A DNA stretch of 64,000 nucleotides. Source: Citricoccus sp. SGAir0253 (GTDB lineage: Bacteria > Actinomycetota > Actinomycetes > Actinomycetales > Micrococcaceae). This document shows positions 50,217 through 61,162 of the stretch, one piece after another (position 1 is the stretch's first letter; every line of letters begins with the position of its first letter). A program made the position numbers and the translations under genes. Location: the NCBI RefSeq assembly GCF_005877055.1, contig NZ_CP039424.1, positions 3,100,001-3,164,000 of the forward strand, read 5' to 3'. Below the pieces are notes generated by a model. The model made no database searches, was not told the origin of the DNA, and saw only the letters and a list, made by a program, of their open reading frames with translations.

Positions 50217-52112
50217 TCAGGCGCCGTAGACGCCCTCGAAGAAGGCGGCCAGCTCGTCGGTCGCGTCCAGCGGCAGGACGTGGGCGACGTACTGGTCGGG
50301 GCGGACCACGACGACGACGCCCTCGCGGCTGAGCCCGCGGGCCTCGAAGATGTCGTCCTCCGGGTCCGCGCCGAACACCTTGTTCAGGTTGGAGACCTGG
50401 AACTCGCCGACCTTCGGGCGGAAGATCGCCGGGGCGCGCATGAGCTCCACGTCCTGGTGCGGCTGCTGGTAGATCGCGTAGACGTCGAACAGGGCGTCCA
50501 GGTCCCGGCCCTGCGGGGTGAACCGGCGCACCGGGGACTGCTCGGAGTCCATCCACTCGGCCCACGCGCGCAGCCTCGAGTCCTGCGCGGAGGACACCGC
50601 GGCGTCGGCGAAGGCGTAGATCCGCCAGCGCCCGTCCGCCACGTGCTGGTGGCCCAGGAACTTCGGGTTGGTGTCGCACACGCGCGTGACCGGGTGGGCC
50701 TTGAAGCGCTTGCCCAGCGTGTAGCCGGTGGCCAGGTCCTGGTGGGTGGCGGGGCCGACGACCAGGCCCTGCGGGTACTCCGTCATGAACCCGGCCGGGA
50801 ACTCGAAGGTCTTCTGGTAGAACTCCTCCAGCGCATGGGGGTTCTCCAGCTCCTCCGGCTTGGCGGCCATCATCGAGGACCACTCGCGGTCGAAGTCGAT
50901 GAGGTTCTGGGCGATCTGCTGGCGCTCCGCCGTGTAGGTGGTCAGCAGCTTCTCCGGCGCGATCCCGGAGAGGACCTGGCCGAGCTTCCAGCCCAGGTTG
51001 AAGGCGTCCTGGATGGAGACGTTCATCCCCTGGCCGGCCTTGGCCGAGTGGGTGTGGCAGGCGTCGCCGGCGATGAACACGCGCGGGGTGCGCGTCCCGG
51101 CCTCCTCGACCGGCACGTCGTCGAAGCGGTCGGTCACGCGGTGGCCGACCTCGTAGACGCTCCACCAGGCGACGTCCTTCACGTCCACCGTGTAGGGCGA
51201 GACGATCTCGTTGGCGCGGCGGATGATCTCGTCCAGCGGGGTCTTGCGCACCGCCCCGGCGTCGTCGGGGTCCACCTCGCCCAGGTCCACGTACATGCGG
51301 AACAGGAAGCCGCCCTCGCGCGGGATGTGCAGGATCGAGCCGTGCCGGGACTGGATGGCGCACTTGGTGCGGATGTCCGGGAAGTCGGTCTCGGCCAGCA
51401 CGTCCATGACGCCCCACGCGTGGTAGGACACCGCGCCCACGTGCTGGGCGCCGATGTCCCGGCGGACCCGGGAGTGGGCGCCGTCGGCCCCGAGGACGTA
51501 CTTGGCGCGCACGGTGCGCTCCTCGCCCGGGGCCACCCCGGCCTCGGCGGTCTCGCCGGTGCGCTTCAGCGTCGCGGTCACGGGGTACTCGCCCTCGCCG
51601 ACCTCGAGCCGGACGAACTCCCAGCCGAAGTAGGGCTCGGTGCGGGAGGGGGCGTGCCGGGCGAAGCGGGCGAAGTAGTCCAGCACGCGGGCCTGGTTCA
51701 CGATCAGGTGCGGGAACTCGCTGACGCCGGCCGGGTCGTCCAGCTCGCGGGCCGTGCGGACGATGTGGTCCGGGTTGGCCGGGTCCGGCTTCCAGAAGTT
51801 CATCTCGGTCAGGTGGTAGGCCTCGGCGACGATCTCGTCCGCGAAGCCGAACGCCTGGAAGGTCTCCACGCTGCGGGCCTGGATGCCGTCGGCCTGCCCG
51901 ATCTCCAGGCGCTGCGGACGGCGGTCGATCAGGCAGGTCATGACGTCCGGGAAGCTGGCCAGCTGGGCCGTGGCGGTCATGCCCGCCGGGCCGGAGCCGA
52001 CCACGAGCACGTCCATGGTCTCGGGCAGCTCGGGGGAACGGTCGAGGCCCACGCCGGCGGCGGGCTGGACGCGCGGATCCGTGGACACGTAGCCGTGGTG
52101 GTGGAACAGCAT
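50217..52112 (-). CDS. FAD aromatic hydroxylase, MobA (3-hydroxybenzoate 4-monooxygenase)-like
   Basis: 631 residues, the length of the large phenol hydroxylase-like flavoenzymes. FAD motif VLVVGSGPAGMTATAQL near 32, IDRRPQRLEIGQADGIQARSVE (Comamonas MobA-like), FIAGDACHTHSAKAGQGMN near 350 and a thioredoxin-like C-domain ending VVVRPDQYVAHVLPLDATDE. It hydroxylates a phenolic acid ortho to its OH using NAD(P)H. Next to homoprotocatechuate genes, 3- or 4-hydroxyphenylacetate is a likely substrate, as no HpaBC is seen. Divergent from an IclR gene. Confidence 0.85.
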   Translation of the reverse strand: MLFHHHGYVSTDPRVQPAAGVGLDRSPELPETMDVLVVGSGPAGMTATAQLASFPDVMTCLIDRRPQRLEIGQADGIQARSVETFQAFGFADEIVAEAYHLTEMNFWKPDPANPDHIVRTARELDDPAGVSEFPHLIVNQARVLDYFARFARHAPSRTEPYFGWEFVRLEVGEGEYPVTATLKRTGETAEAGVAPGEERTVRAKYVLGADGAHSRVRRDIGAQHVGAVSYHAWGVMDVLAETDFPDIRTKCAIQSRHGSILHIPREGGFLFRMYVDLGEVDPDDAGAVRKTPLDEIIRRANEIVSPYTVDVKDVAWWSVYEVGHRVTDRFDDVPVEEAGTRTPRVFIAGDACHTHSAKAGQGMNVSIQDAFNLGWKLGQVLSGIAPEKLLTTYTAERQQIAQNLIDFDREWSSMMAAKPEELENPHALEEFYQKTFEFPAGFMTEYPQGLVVGPATHQDLATGYTLGKRFKAHPVTRVCDTNPKFLGHQHVADGRWRIYAFADAAVSSAQDSRLRAWAEWMDSEQSPVRRFTPQGRDLDALFDVYAIYQQPHQDVELMRAPAIFRPKVGEFQVSNLNKVFGADPEDDIFEARGLSREGVVVVVRPDQYVAHVLPLDATDELAAFFEGVYGA

Positions 52113-52151
52113 GGAGGTCTCCTGGGGTGGAAGGACGGGTGCGCCTGCCCT

Positions 52152-52186
52152 GTTCTATAATCGAACGAGGGGTTCAGCTATCGAAC
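52152..52186. promoter_or_regulatory. Paired IclR-type operators between the mobA-like and iclR genes
   Basis: GTTCTATAATCGAAC (52152-52166) and GTTCAGCTATCGAAC (52172-52186) are two 15-bp palindromes of the form GTTC-N7-GAAC, centres 20 bases apart, on one face of the helix. TATAAT/TATAGA inside the first can be a -10 of the mobA-like gene. Downstream, ATCATATACGGT (52198-52209) is a weak match to the GntR-type site. Confidence 0.65.
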
Positions 52187-52335
52187 ATCTGGGCAGGATC
52201 ATATACGGTTGGTGACTGGACTCACAAGGTCCCGTGACGCGGTCCACCCCGGCGGCCCCCACGGCAGCACCCCGACCGGCCCCCGTCCGGCCCGGACCCC
52301 CGGCCCCCCCGTCCCCCCACAGAGAAGAGACCACC

Positions 52336-53076
52336 GTGAACGCCCCGGGACCCCGCTCCTCCGCGACGACCGCCCCGCACTCCCAGACGCTCTCGCGCGG
52401 GCTGCAGATGCTGGAGCTGGTGGTCTCGGCGCCGGAGCCGCCCACGATCGCGGACGTCGCGGCACAGCTGGGCGTGCACCGCTCGATCGCCTACCGGATC
52501 CTGCGCACCCTCGAGGACCACGGCCTGCTCACGCGCGACTCCTCCGGCCGGCTCATCGGCGCGCCGGGACTGGCGGTACTGGCCCGGGGCGTGCAGCAGG
52601 ACCTCCAGTCCGCGGCCCTGCCCGAGCTGACCACGCTGGCCAACGAGCTGCAGATGAGCGCGTTCGTCGCCGTGTGGGGCCAGGGCGAGTGCATCACCCT
52701 GGTGACGGTGGAGCCCTCCCGCGGCCACGCCGTCACGCAGCGCCCGGGCACCCGGCACCCGCTCGACCGGGGCGCGCCGGGGCTCGCCGTGCAGGCGGGC
52801 ATGCCGCCGGAGGAGCTCGCCGAGCTGACCGACGGCGTCCCGCCCCGCCCGGAGGTGGAGCAGACCCGGCGGCGCGGCTACGCGGTGAGCAACGACGAGG
52901 TGCTGGACGGCGTCTCCTCGGTGGCCGTCCCGCTGCGGGTCCCCGGCCACCTGCCGGCGGCGGTGGCGGTCGTCTACGCCACCCGCCAGCTCGACGTCGA
53001 GGAGCTGGGCCGCCGGCTGGCGCGCAGCGCCGAGCAGGTCGCCGCGCGCCTGGGCCAGCGGCCGGCGGCGCGGTAG
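52336..53076 (+). CDS. IclR family transcriptional regulator
   Basis: 246 residues. HTH at about 20-75 (LSRGLQMLELVVSAPEPPTIADVAAQLGVHRS pattern) and IclR effector domain at 85-240 (TLVTVEPSRGHAVTQ, VSNDEVLDGVSSVAVPL). Start GTG 52336 behind AGAAGAGA. Divergent to the mobA-like hydroxylase gene and expected to control it through the operators at 52152-52186, sensing an aromatic acid. Confidence 0.9.
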   Translation: MNAPGPRSSATTAPHSQTLSRGLQMLELVVSAPEPPTIADVAAQLGVHRSIAYRILRTLEDHGLLTRDSSGRLIGAPGLAVLARGVQQDLQSAALPELTTLANELQMSAFVAVWGQGECITLVTVEPSRGHAVTQRPGTRHPLDRGAPGLAVQAGMPPEELAELTDGVPPRPEVEQTRRRGYAVSNDEVLDGVSSVAVPLRVPGHLPAAVAVVYATRQLDVEELGRRLARSAEQVAARLGQRPAAR

Positions 53077-53137
53077 GCCCCGGCGGCCGGGCCGCCGTCC
53101 GGTTGCGCCCGACGCCGGCCCCCGGCCCCCGCGACCG

Positions 53138-53974
53138 TCAGTAGGACCCGCGCGGGCCGGCGTCGGGCTCCCCCGGGGCCGGGCACCACGTGTCCGCGAG
53201 CGCCTCGGAGCCGCGGGCCAGCAGGGCGACGTCCGCGCCCACGTTGACGAAGTCGGCCCCGGCCGCCACGTACTCGCGGGCCTGGGCCTCCACGAACGCG
53301 TTGACCCCCACGACCTTCCCGGCGGCCTTGACGTCCGCGATGACCTGCTTGACGGCGGCGACGACGTCCGGGTGCCCCTGCTGGCCGAGCAGGCCCATCG
53401 TGGCGGACAGGTCCGAGGGGCCGATGAAGACCCCGTCCACCCCGTCCACGGCGGCGATGTCCGCGGCATGGGCCACGGCCTCGACGGACTCGACCTGCAC
53501 GAGCAGCGTCACCTGCTCCCCCGCGGCCGCGAGGTACCCCGCGGTGCGGTTCCAGCGGCCGGAACGGGCCAGGGCGGAGCCGACGCCGCGCACCCCGCGG
53601 GGCGGGTAGTGCATGGCCCGCACGGCGGCCTCGGCGTCCTCGGCGGTGTGCACCATGGGCACCAGCACGTTCTGCGCCCCGAGGTCCAGCACCTGCTTGA
53701 TGACGACCTCGTCCAGCGCGGGCACCCGGACCAGGGCGAGGGTTCCCGTCCCGGCGATCGCCCGCAGCTGCGCCTGGATGGACTCCAGGGACAGCGGGGC
53801 GTGCTCGCCGTCGATGAGCAGGTAGTCCAGGCCCGCCCCGGCGCAGATCTCCGCGGCGGTGGGATCGCCCGAGGACAGGAACATCCCCGCCACGGGCCGG
53901 CCGCCGCGCGCGGCCGCGGCCCCGGGCGTGAACAGGTCCTTCAGCGGCGGCTCGGCGGTCACGCGAATCGGCAT
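53138..53974 (-). CDS. hpaI: 4-hydroxy-2-oxo-heptane-1,7-dioate aldolase HpaI
   Basis: 278 residues, HpcH/HpaI class II aldolase. LLIDGEHAPLSLESIQAQLRAI-type core, PMVHTAEDAEAAVRAMHYPP, VQVESVEAV (metal Glu) and VFIGPSDLSATMG (metal Asp) are seen. Cleaves the hydrated intermediate to pyruvate and succinate semialdehyde, the last step of the homoprotocatechuate pathway. ATG 53974 overlaps hpaH by 16 bases. Confidence 0.92.
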   Translation of the reverse strand: MPIRVTAEPPLKDLFTPGAAAARGGRPVAGMFLSSGDPTAAEICAGAGLDYLLIDGEHAPLSLESIQAQLRAIAGTGTLALVRVPALDEVVIKQVLDLGAQNVLVPMVHTAEDAEAAVRAMHYPPRGVRGVGSALARSGRWNRTAGYLAAAGEQVTLLVQVESVEAVAHAADIAAVDGVDGVFIGPSDLSATMGLLGQQGHPDVVAAVKQVIADVKAAGKVVGVNAFVEAQAREYVAAGADFVNVGADVALLARGSEALADTWCPAPGEPDAGPRGSY

Positions 53975-54744
53975 GTCACCGTCCCCAGCGGTCCGTAGTC
54001 GGCGAAGACGGTGTCCCCCGCGTAGACCCACATGGGCCGCGTGAAGGAGCCGGCGAGGATGATCTCCCCGGCCTCGAGGGCGTCCCCGTGCCCGGCGATG
54101 CGGTTGGCCAGCCAGTGCACGCCGTTGGCGGGGTGGTTGAGCACGCCGGCGGCCACGCCGGTCTCGATGATCTCCTCGTTGCGCGAGAGCAGGCCGGCGA
54201 CCCAGCGCAGGTCCACGTCCCCGACGCCGACCGGCCGGCCGCCGAGGACCATGGAGCCCAGGGCGGCGTTGTCCGAGATGGTGTCCGTGATGGTGCGGCC
54301 CTCCATCTCGATGCGGGAGTCCAGCACCTCCAGGGCCGGCACCACGTACTCGGTGGCGCGCAGCACGTCCAGGATGTTCAGTCCCGGCCCGCGCAGCTCG
54401 TCCTTGAGCACGAAGGCCAGCTCCATCTCCACGCGCGGGTGGGTGTACCGGGCCCACTCGTAGACGTGGCCGGACTCGACGACCTGGTCGTCGAAGATCA
54501 CCCCGTAGTCGGGCTCGTCGATCCCGGTGGCGTCCTGCATGGCCTTGGAGGTCAGGCCGATCTTGTGGCCGACCTTGCGCCGGCCGGCCTCGACCTGGCG
54601 CTCGGCCCAGATCCGCTGGACCGCGTAGGAGTCCTCGATCTGCATCTCGGGGTAGCGGGCCGTCAGCCGCGGGACGGGCTGGCGGTCGATGCCGGCGCGG
54701 TGCAGCTCGTCGGCGATCTGTACGTGGGTGTCGTGGTCGAGCAT
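53959..54744 (-). CDS. hpaH: 2-oxo-hept-4-ene-1,7-dioate hydratase HpaH
   Basis: 261 residues, MhpD/HpaH-type hydratase of the FAH fold. KVGHKIGLTSKAMQDATGIDEPD, HPRVEMELAFVLKDEL (metal Glu residues) and NHPANGVHWLANRIAGHGDAL are the family hallmarks. Adds water to 2-oxohept-4-ene-1,7-dioate before HpaI. ATG 54744 follows GGAGGAG. A GntR-type operator lies 52 bases upstream. Confidence 0.92.
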   Translation of the reverse strand: MLDHDTHVQIADELHRAGIDRQPVPRLTARYPEMQIEDSYAVQRIWAERQVEAGRRKVGHKIGLTSKAMQDATGIDEPDYGVIFDDQVVESGHVYEWARYTHPRVEMELAFVLKDELRGPGLNILDVLRATEYVVPALEVLDSRIEMEGRTITDTISDNAALGSMVLGGRPVGVGDVDLRWVAGLLSRNEEIIETGVAAGVLNHPANGVHWLANRIAGHGDALEAGEIILAGSFTRPMWVYAGDTVFADYGPLGTVTCRFA

Positions 54745-54795
54745 GGGGCTCCTCCAGGTGCTCCGGGGACGGGACCGCGGGACGGTGTTCCCCTG

Positions 54796-54807
54796 ATCGT
54801 ATACGAT
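54796..54807. promoter_or_regulatory. GntR-type operator upstream of hpaH
   Basis: ATCGTATACGAT is a perfect 12-bp palindrome, identical to the site at 62872-62883 upstream of hpaG-rraA. The operon's GntR regulator is the likely binder. Confidence 0.75.
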
Positions 54808-54865
54808 GCAGGGCGATCTTCGTCACATCCCGGCCGCCGCGGGCCCCGCGCCCGCCGTCGCTCCC

Positions 54866-55720
54866 TCACGGCAGCAGGCGCAGCCTCCGGGCCGTGGCCA
54901 CGGCCTCGTGGCGGTTGCCGCAGTCCAGCTTGGCCATCACCGAGCGCATGTAGCTCTTCACGGTGACGGGGCTGAGCGAGAGCCGCTCCCCCACCTCGGC
55001 GTAGCCGCAGCCCAGCGCCACCTGGGACAGCACGTCCATCTCGCGCCGGGTCAGCCGCACCGCCGCCTCGGCGCCGCCGGCGGTCCAGTCCTCCAGCCGC
55101 GCCGCCACGGCCCGGACGGAGGCGGCCAGCGCCTCGTCCCCGCTCGCGTGCGCCAGGGCGATCAGCTCCGAGTGCGTGGTGCGCAGCACCTCCTCGAGGT
55201 CGCGCAGGTCGGCGTCCACGGGCCCCTGGGCCAGCCCGAGCAGCGCGACGCGGCGGTCGACCTCGTCCCGGGTGCGCAGCTCCTGCGCGATCGCCTGCGC
55301 GGCGGTGACGAGGTCGCCGATCACCCGGTCGCCCACGCTGCCGCACTGCCGCGTGGCCGCGTAGAGCACCGCGCGGGGACGCTGGCGGACCACCACGGGG
55401 ATGGCCGCCATAGAGGACAGCCCCTCGGCGCTGACGACTGCGTCGAAGTGGTGGGTGATGGCGTCCGAGGTGACGTAGTCGTCCACGGTGAGGGGCCGGT
55501 CCCGGTGCATCGCCGCCCCGCCGAGGCCCTGCCCGACCGGGACCCGCTGGCCCACCAGCGACCGCGTCCGCGTTCCGGACGTCTCGGAGATCTCCAGCCG
55601 GTCGCCCCGGACGATGCCGCCGAAGGACACGTCCGTGATGGACGCCGTGCGCATCCGGCGCAGCCACGCCCGGATGAGCTCGAGGTCATCCGGGCGGTGG
55701 AGCTCGGCACTCGGACCCAC
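54866..55720 (-). CDS. LuxR-type regulator with N-terminal GAF domain
   Basis: 284 residues. GAF-like sensing domain at about 20-150 (VPVGQGLGGAAMHRDRPLTVDDY) and a LuxR helix-turn-helix at 220-284 (LTRREMDVLSQVALGCGYAEVGERLSLSPVTVKSYMRSV). Start GTG 55720. Such proteins in actinobacteria often control aromatic catabolism. It lies between the MHS gene and hpaH on the same strand. Confidence 0.87.
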   Translation of the reverse strand: MGPSAELHRPDDLELIRAWLRRMRTASITDVSFGGIVRGDRLEISETSGTRTRSLVGQRVPVGQGLGGAAMHRDRPLTVDDYVTSDAITHHFDAVVSAEGLSSMAAIPVVVRQRPRAVLYAATRQCGSVGDRVIGDLVTAAQAIAQELRTRDEVDRRVALLGLAQGPVDADLRDLEEVLRTTHSELIALAHASGDEALAASVRAVAARLEDWTAGGAEAAVRLTRREMDVLSQVALGCGYAEVGERLSLSPVTVKSYMRSVMAKLDCGNRHEAVATARRLRLLP

Positions 55721-55818
55721 GGGCAGCCCCTCTCGTGATGTTCGTCACAGTCTACGGGACGCGCGGTCGCCACGGCCCGGGAACCGTGGCGACCGCACAC
55801 CCAGGGGATCGCGGGACG

Positions 55819-57318
55819 TCAGGGGGCCTCGACGGCGTCGCGGATCGCGGCCGGCGCCGGGGCGGGAGCGGCGCCCGGAGCAGCGGCCGCCGGGCCGGCG
55901 TCGGCCAGGTCCGCCCCGCGGGTCTCGCGCAGCAGGGCCAGGACCAGCACGCTCACCAGGGCGATGCCCGTGAGCATCAGGCCGACGGCGCCCCCGCCGA
56001 AGGCGGCCAGCAGGCCCGCCGCGGCGAGCGGCGGCAGGGCGCCGCCGAGGATGCCGGCCAGGCTGTAGGCCAGCCCGGCTCCGGTGTAGCGGTACCGCGT
56101 CTCGAACAGCTCGGGCAGGAAGGACCCGGCCGCGCCGAAGCTGAGCCCGGCCACCACGAGCGTGCCGCTGACGCCCAGGGTGAAGGACACGACGCTGCCG
56201 CCGTCCTCCGTGAGGCCCATGTCCAGCACGGGGAACATCACGAACGACCAGCCCAGCCCGGCCACGCCCGCCACGAGCAGGGTGCCGCGGCGGCCGATCC
56301 GGTCGGAGAGCATTCCCGAGCCCACGGTGGCCAGGGCGAAGAACACCGAGGTGACGAGGCCGGCGGTGAGGATCTCGTTGCGCTCGAGCTGGAGCACCTT
56401 CGACCCGTAGCTGGTGAGGAACGAGGTGCCGAGGTAGAAGAAGGCGAACAGGGAGCTGAAGGCCAGCCCGCCCAGGACCATCTCCCTCCACTGCCGCCGG
56501 ACGGCCTCCCAGATCGGCAGGGTCCGGCGCCCGGGCTCCGCCAGGGCGGTCCCGGCGGCCGCGGCGACCGCGCGCTCGGCCTCGGCACGCGCCTCGGCCG
56601 CAGCCTTGGCCTCGAGGAACACGGGGGTCTCCTCGATGCTCAGGCGGATCCACAGCCCGACGACCACGAGGGCCGCGCTGAGGATGAACGGCACGCGCCA
56701 GCCGACCTCGACGAAGGCCGTGGAGGAGTCGCCCAGGGTGATGTTGGTGACGAGGAAGGTGCCGCTGGCCAGGCCGAAGGCGATCGCGGGGCCGAGCATC
56801 GGCAGCGCGGCGAAGTACCCGCGCAGCTTGGGCGGCGCGTACTCGGCGGCCATCAGCGCGGCGCCGGCCCACTCCCCGCCCACCGCGAAGCCCTGCAGGA
56901 ACCGCAGGGTCACGAGCAGGATCGGGGCCACGACCCCGAAGGCGCCCAGGGATTCGGGGGTGGGCAGCAGGCCGATCAGCACGGTGGCCGAGCCCATGAT
57001 GAGCAGGGTGGCCACGAGCGCCTTCTTGCGGCCGATCCGGTCCCCGAAGTGCCCGAAGACCACCGCGCCGACGGGGCGGGCGAAGAAGGCGACGGCGAAG
57101 GTGGCGAACGAGGCCACGAGGGCGGCCGACTCGCCCAGCGCGGCGAAGAAGACGGTGGGGAACACCAGGGCGGCGGCGGTCCCGTAGATGAAGAAGTCGT
57201 AGTACTCGATGGTGGTGCCCACGGTCGTCGCGACGGCGACCCGGCCCATCGGCGGCTTCTTGGCGGGCGGCGCGCCCTCGGCGACCGGCCGCTGGCGGTC
57301 ATGTCTCCGGATGGTCAT
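55819..57318 (-). CDS. MFS transporter, MHS family, aromatic-locus member
   Basis: 499 residues, 12 helices: GTTIEYYDFFIYGTAAA near 37, RPVGAVVFGHFGDRIGRK, LRFLQGFAVGGEWAGAAL, then FETRYRYTGAGLAYSLAG. Likely imports the aromatic acid degraded by the neighbouring hpa enzymes (inferred from context). A long Ala/Pro tail ends the protein. Confidence 0.88.
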   Translation of the reverse strand: MTIRRHDRQRPVAEGAPPAKKPPMGRVAVATTVGTTIEYYDFFIYGTAAALVFPTVFFAALGESAALVASFATFAVAFFARPVGAVVFGHFGDRIGRKKALVATLLIMGSATVLIGLLPTPESLGAFGVVAPILLVTLRFLQGFAVGGEWAGAALMAAEYAPPKLRGYFAALPMLGPAIAFGLASGTFLVTNITLGDSSTAFVEVGWRVPFILSAALVVVGLWIRLSIEETPVFLEAKAAAEARAEAERAVAAAAGTALAEPGRRTLPIWEAVRRQWREMVLGGLAFSSLFAFFYLGTSFLTSYGSKVLQLERNEILTAGLVTSVFFALATVGSGMLSDRIGRRGTLLVAGVAGLGWSFVMFPVLDMGLTEDGGSVVSFTLGVSGTLVVAGLSFGAAGSFLPELFETRYRYTGAGLAYSLAGILGGALPPLAAAGLLAAFGGGAVGLMLTGIALVSVLVLALLRETRGADLADAGPAAAAPGAAPAPAPAAIRDAVEAP

Positions 57319-57479
57319 GGCCTCTCCTCAGTGCTCCACGGGGAATGTGATGCACGCCACAGTAGGAGGGGCGCCCGCGGGCCCACCACGTCCCGAAGGA
57401 GGTAGGGCGACCGGCGGACCGGGACCCGCCCCACGCCCTCCGGCGGGGGCGGCGGGTGGCCGGGCCGGGGAACGACGGC

Positions 57480-57542
57480 GGCCGGCACCCCGCGCTGGAG
57501 GTGCCGGCCGGCGTCGGGCGGGGTCCGGGAGGTCCCGGACCC
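57480..57542 (-). terminator. Two hairpins after hpaD
   Basis: GGCCGGCACC (57480-57489) pairs with 57500-57509, and GGGTCCGGGA (57521-57530) with 57533-57542. Together they probably end the hpaG-gntR-hpaE-hpaD transcript and separate it from the MHS gene. Confidence 0.6.
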
Positions 57543-57565
57543 CGGGAATCCCGGACCCGGGCGGA

Positions 57566-58732
57566 TCAGAGCTGGTTGCCGAGCTTGAAGCCCTTGGCCG
57601 CCTCGCCCTTCCAGGAGCCGGACTCGTCACCCTCGCGGGTGTAGGAGAACCCGTCGGCGCCGATCGTCACGTCCATCTCGGAGTCGTCGGTGCGGGCCAC
57701 GACCTCCTTCGGGTTGCCGTCCAGGTCCAGGACCAGGGAGGCGTTGGTGTACCAGGACGGCACGACCGGATTGCCCCAGAAGTCGCGGCGCTGGTTGTCG
57801 TGGACGTCCCAGGTGACCACCGGGTTGTCCGGGTCACCGGTGTAGTAGTCCTGGGTGTAGATCTCGATGCGGTGGCCGTCCGGGTCCAGGATGTAGAGGT
57901 AGAACGCGTTGGAGACGCCGTGGCGGCCGGGACCGCGCTCGATCCGGTCCGAGATGCGCAGGGCGCCCATCTTGTCGCAGATGGCCAGGATGTTGTGCTT
58001 CTCGTGGGTGGAGAAGGCCACGTGGTGCATGCGCGGGCCGTCGCCGCCGGTCATGGCGGTGTCGTGGACGGTCGGCTTGCGGCGCATCCAGGCCGCGTAC
58101 ACGGTGCCGGCCTCGTCCTGGATGTCCTCGGTGACGCGGAAGCCCAGGTCCTGCATGAACTTCGTGGCGCGCGGCACGTCCGGGGTGACCTGGTTGAAGT
58201 GGTCCAGGCGGACCAGGGCGCCCGGGGTGTAGAGGTCGTAGCGCCAGGCCAGGCGCTCCACGTGCTCCACGTCGTAGAAGAACTCGTAGGGGAAGCCCAG
58301 CGGGTCCTCCACGCGCACCGAGTCGCCGATGCCCTTGGTGAAGCCGTCCTTGCGCCGCTCCACGCGGCAGCCGAGCTCCTCGTAGAAGGCCACGGCCTTG
58401 TCCAGTTCCTCGGGGCTGCGCACGCGGTAGGAGAAGGCGGCGACGGCGGCCACCGGGCCCTTGCGCAGCACCAGGTTGTGGTGGATGAACTCCTCGAGGG
58501 ACCGCAGGTAGATGGCCTCCTCGTCCTCCTCGGTGACCGTCAGGCCCAGCACGTCCACGTAGAACTCGCGGGACTTGGCCAGGTCGGTGACGACCAGCTC
58601 CATGTACGCGCAGCGCAGGATGTCCGGAGCGGGGGCCTTCGGGGTGGGGATCGGGTTGTCGGAGTGGATCGGGGCCTCCTGGGAGACGTAGAAGCCCGAG
58701 GACGTCAGCGTCCGGTCATCGAGGTGGGTCAT
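57566..58732 (-). CDS. hpaD: 3,4-dihydroxyphenylacetate 2,3-dioxygenase (extradiol, HPCD/MndD type)
   Basis: 388 residues. Vicinal-oxygen-chelate fold, opens the ring of homoprotocatechuate with O2. Metal ligands by alignment with Brevibacterium fuscum HPCD (His155, His214, Glu267) are His178, His237 and Glu290, and the acid-base His200 is His223 in TVHDTAMTGGDGPRMHHVAF. A 23-residue N-terminal shift is consistent throughout. Metal could be Fe(II) or Mn(II), which sequence alone cannot settle. ATG 58732. Confidence 0.95.
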   Translation of the reverse strand: MTHLDDRTLTSSGFYVSQEAPIHSDNPIPTPKAPAPDILRCAYMELVVTDLAKSREFYVDVLGLTVTEEDEEAIYLRSLEEFIHHNLVLRKGPVAAVAAFSYRVRSPEELDKAVAFYEELGCRVERRKDGFTKGIGDSVRVEDPLGFPYEFFYDVEHVERLAWRYDLYTPGALVRLDHFNQVTPDVPRATKFMQDLGFRVTEDIQDEAGTVYAAWMRRKPTVHDTAMTGGDGPRMHHVAFSTHEKHNILAICDKMGALRISDRIERGPGRHGVSNAFYLYILDPDGHRIEIYTQDYYTGDPDNPVVTWDVHDNQRRDFWGNPVVPSWYTNASLVLDLDGNPKEVVARTDDSEMDVTIGADGFSYTREGDESGSWKGEAAKGFKLGNQL

Positions 58733-58835
58733 GGCTGTCCTAGTTTCTCGTGCGGGGGATGCGGGGGATCCCGGGAAGGGAAGGGGAAGTGCAGGAGGTG
58801 GACGGCGGGCCGGTGGGCCCGCCGCCCGCGGGGGC

Positions 58836-60374
<1,539 letters not shown>

Positions 60375-60421
60375 CGTGGGTCCTCTCGGTGTGGGACGGG
60401 TGGAGGGTCGGGGGGGTCGGT

Positions 60422-61162
60422 TCAGGAGGCGGAGGGGGCGGCCATCGTGGCCATGTACGCGTCCAGGGTGTTGGTCCGGTGCCGCCGGGCGGCGGCCTCG
60501 ATCTCGGCGAACGGGGCGCCCGCGGCGATCAGGTCCAGCAGCGCGTCGTGCTCGTCCACCGAGTCCCGGGCCCGGGCGGGGACGTGGGCGAAGGTGGAGG
60601 AGCGTAGCGCGGTGAGCCGGTTCCAGCCGCGGTGCACCAGGTCCAGGATGTGGGGGTTCTGGTGGTGCTCGAAGAGCGTGGAGTGGAACTCCTTGTTCAG
60701 GGCCGTGAACTCCACGGGGTCGAAGCCCGCGGCCAGCAGGGCGCGCATCCGGGCGTTGATGGCCCGGGCCCGGTCCAGCTCCTCGGCCGTGACGAGCGGG
60801 GCGCACTGGGCGGTGGAGAACCCCTCCACGAGGGCCAAGGTCTCCATCGTGTACTGGTACTCCTGCGGGTTCACGCCCACCACGGTGGCGCCCACGTTGC
60901 GCTCGTAGGACACCAGGTCGTCGTGCTGGAGCCGGCGGATGGCCTCGCGCACCGGGACCACGGACATGTCCAGCTCGGCGGCCAGCTGGGCCAGCACGAG
61001 GCGGCTGCCCGGGGCGAACCGGCCCTGCTGGATGCCCTCCAGGATGGCCCGGTAGGCGCGGTCCGCCTTCGAGTCCTCCCCCGGGGCCGGCGCGATGCCG
61101 GGACCGCCCGCCGCGCGCCCGGCGGGGGCGCGGACCGCGGGGTCCGTCGCGGCGGGGGCCAT
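60422..61162 (-). CDS. GntR family (FadR-type) regulator of the hpa locus
   Basis: 246 residues. Winged HTH at about 35-100 (SRLVLAQLAAELDMSVVPVREAIRRL) and an FCD domain at 110-235 whose His residues (NKEFHSTLFEHH, DEHDALLDL) typically bind metal or a carboxylate effector. ATG 61162 overlaps the hpaG-rraA stop (TGATG). Likely represses through ATCGTATACGAT sites at 54796 and 62872. Confidence 0.9.
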   Translation of the reverse strand: MAPAATDPAVRAPAGRAAGGPGIAPAPGEDSKADRAYRAILEGIQQGRFAPGSRLVLAQLAAELDMSVVPVREAIRRLQHDDLVSYERNVGATVVGVNPQEYQYTMETLALVEGFSTAQCAPLVTAEELDRARAINARMRALLAAGFDPVEFTALNKEFHSTLFEHHQNPHILDLVHRGWNRLTALRSSTFAHVPARARDSVDEHDALLDLIAAGAPFAEIEAAARRHRTNTLDAYMATMAAPSAS

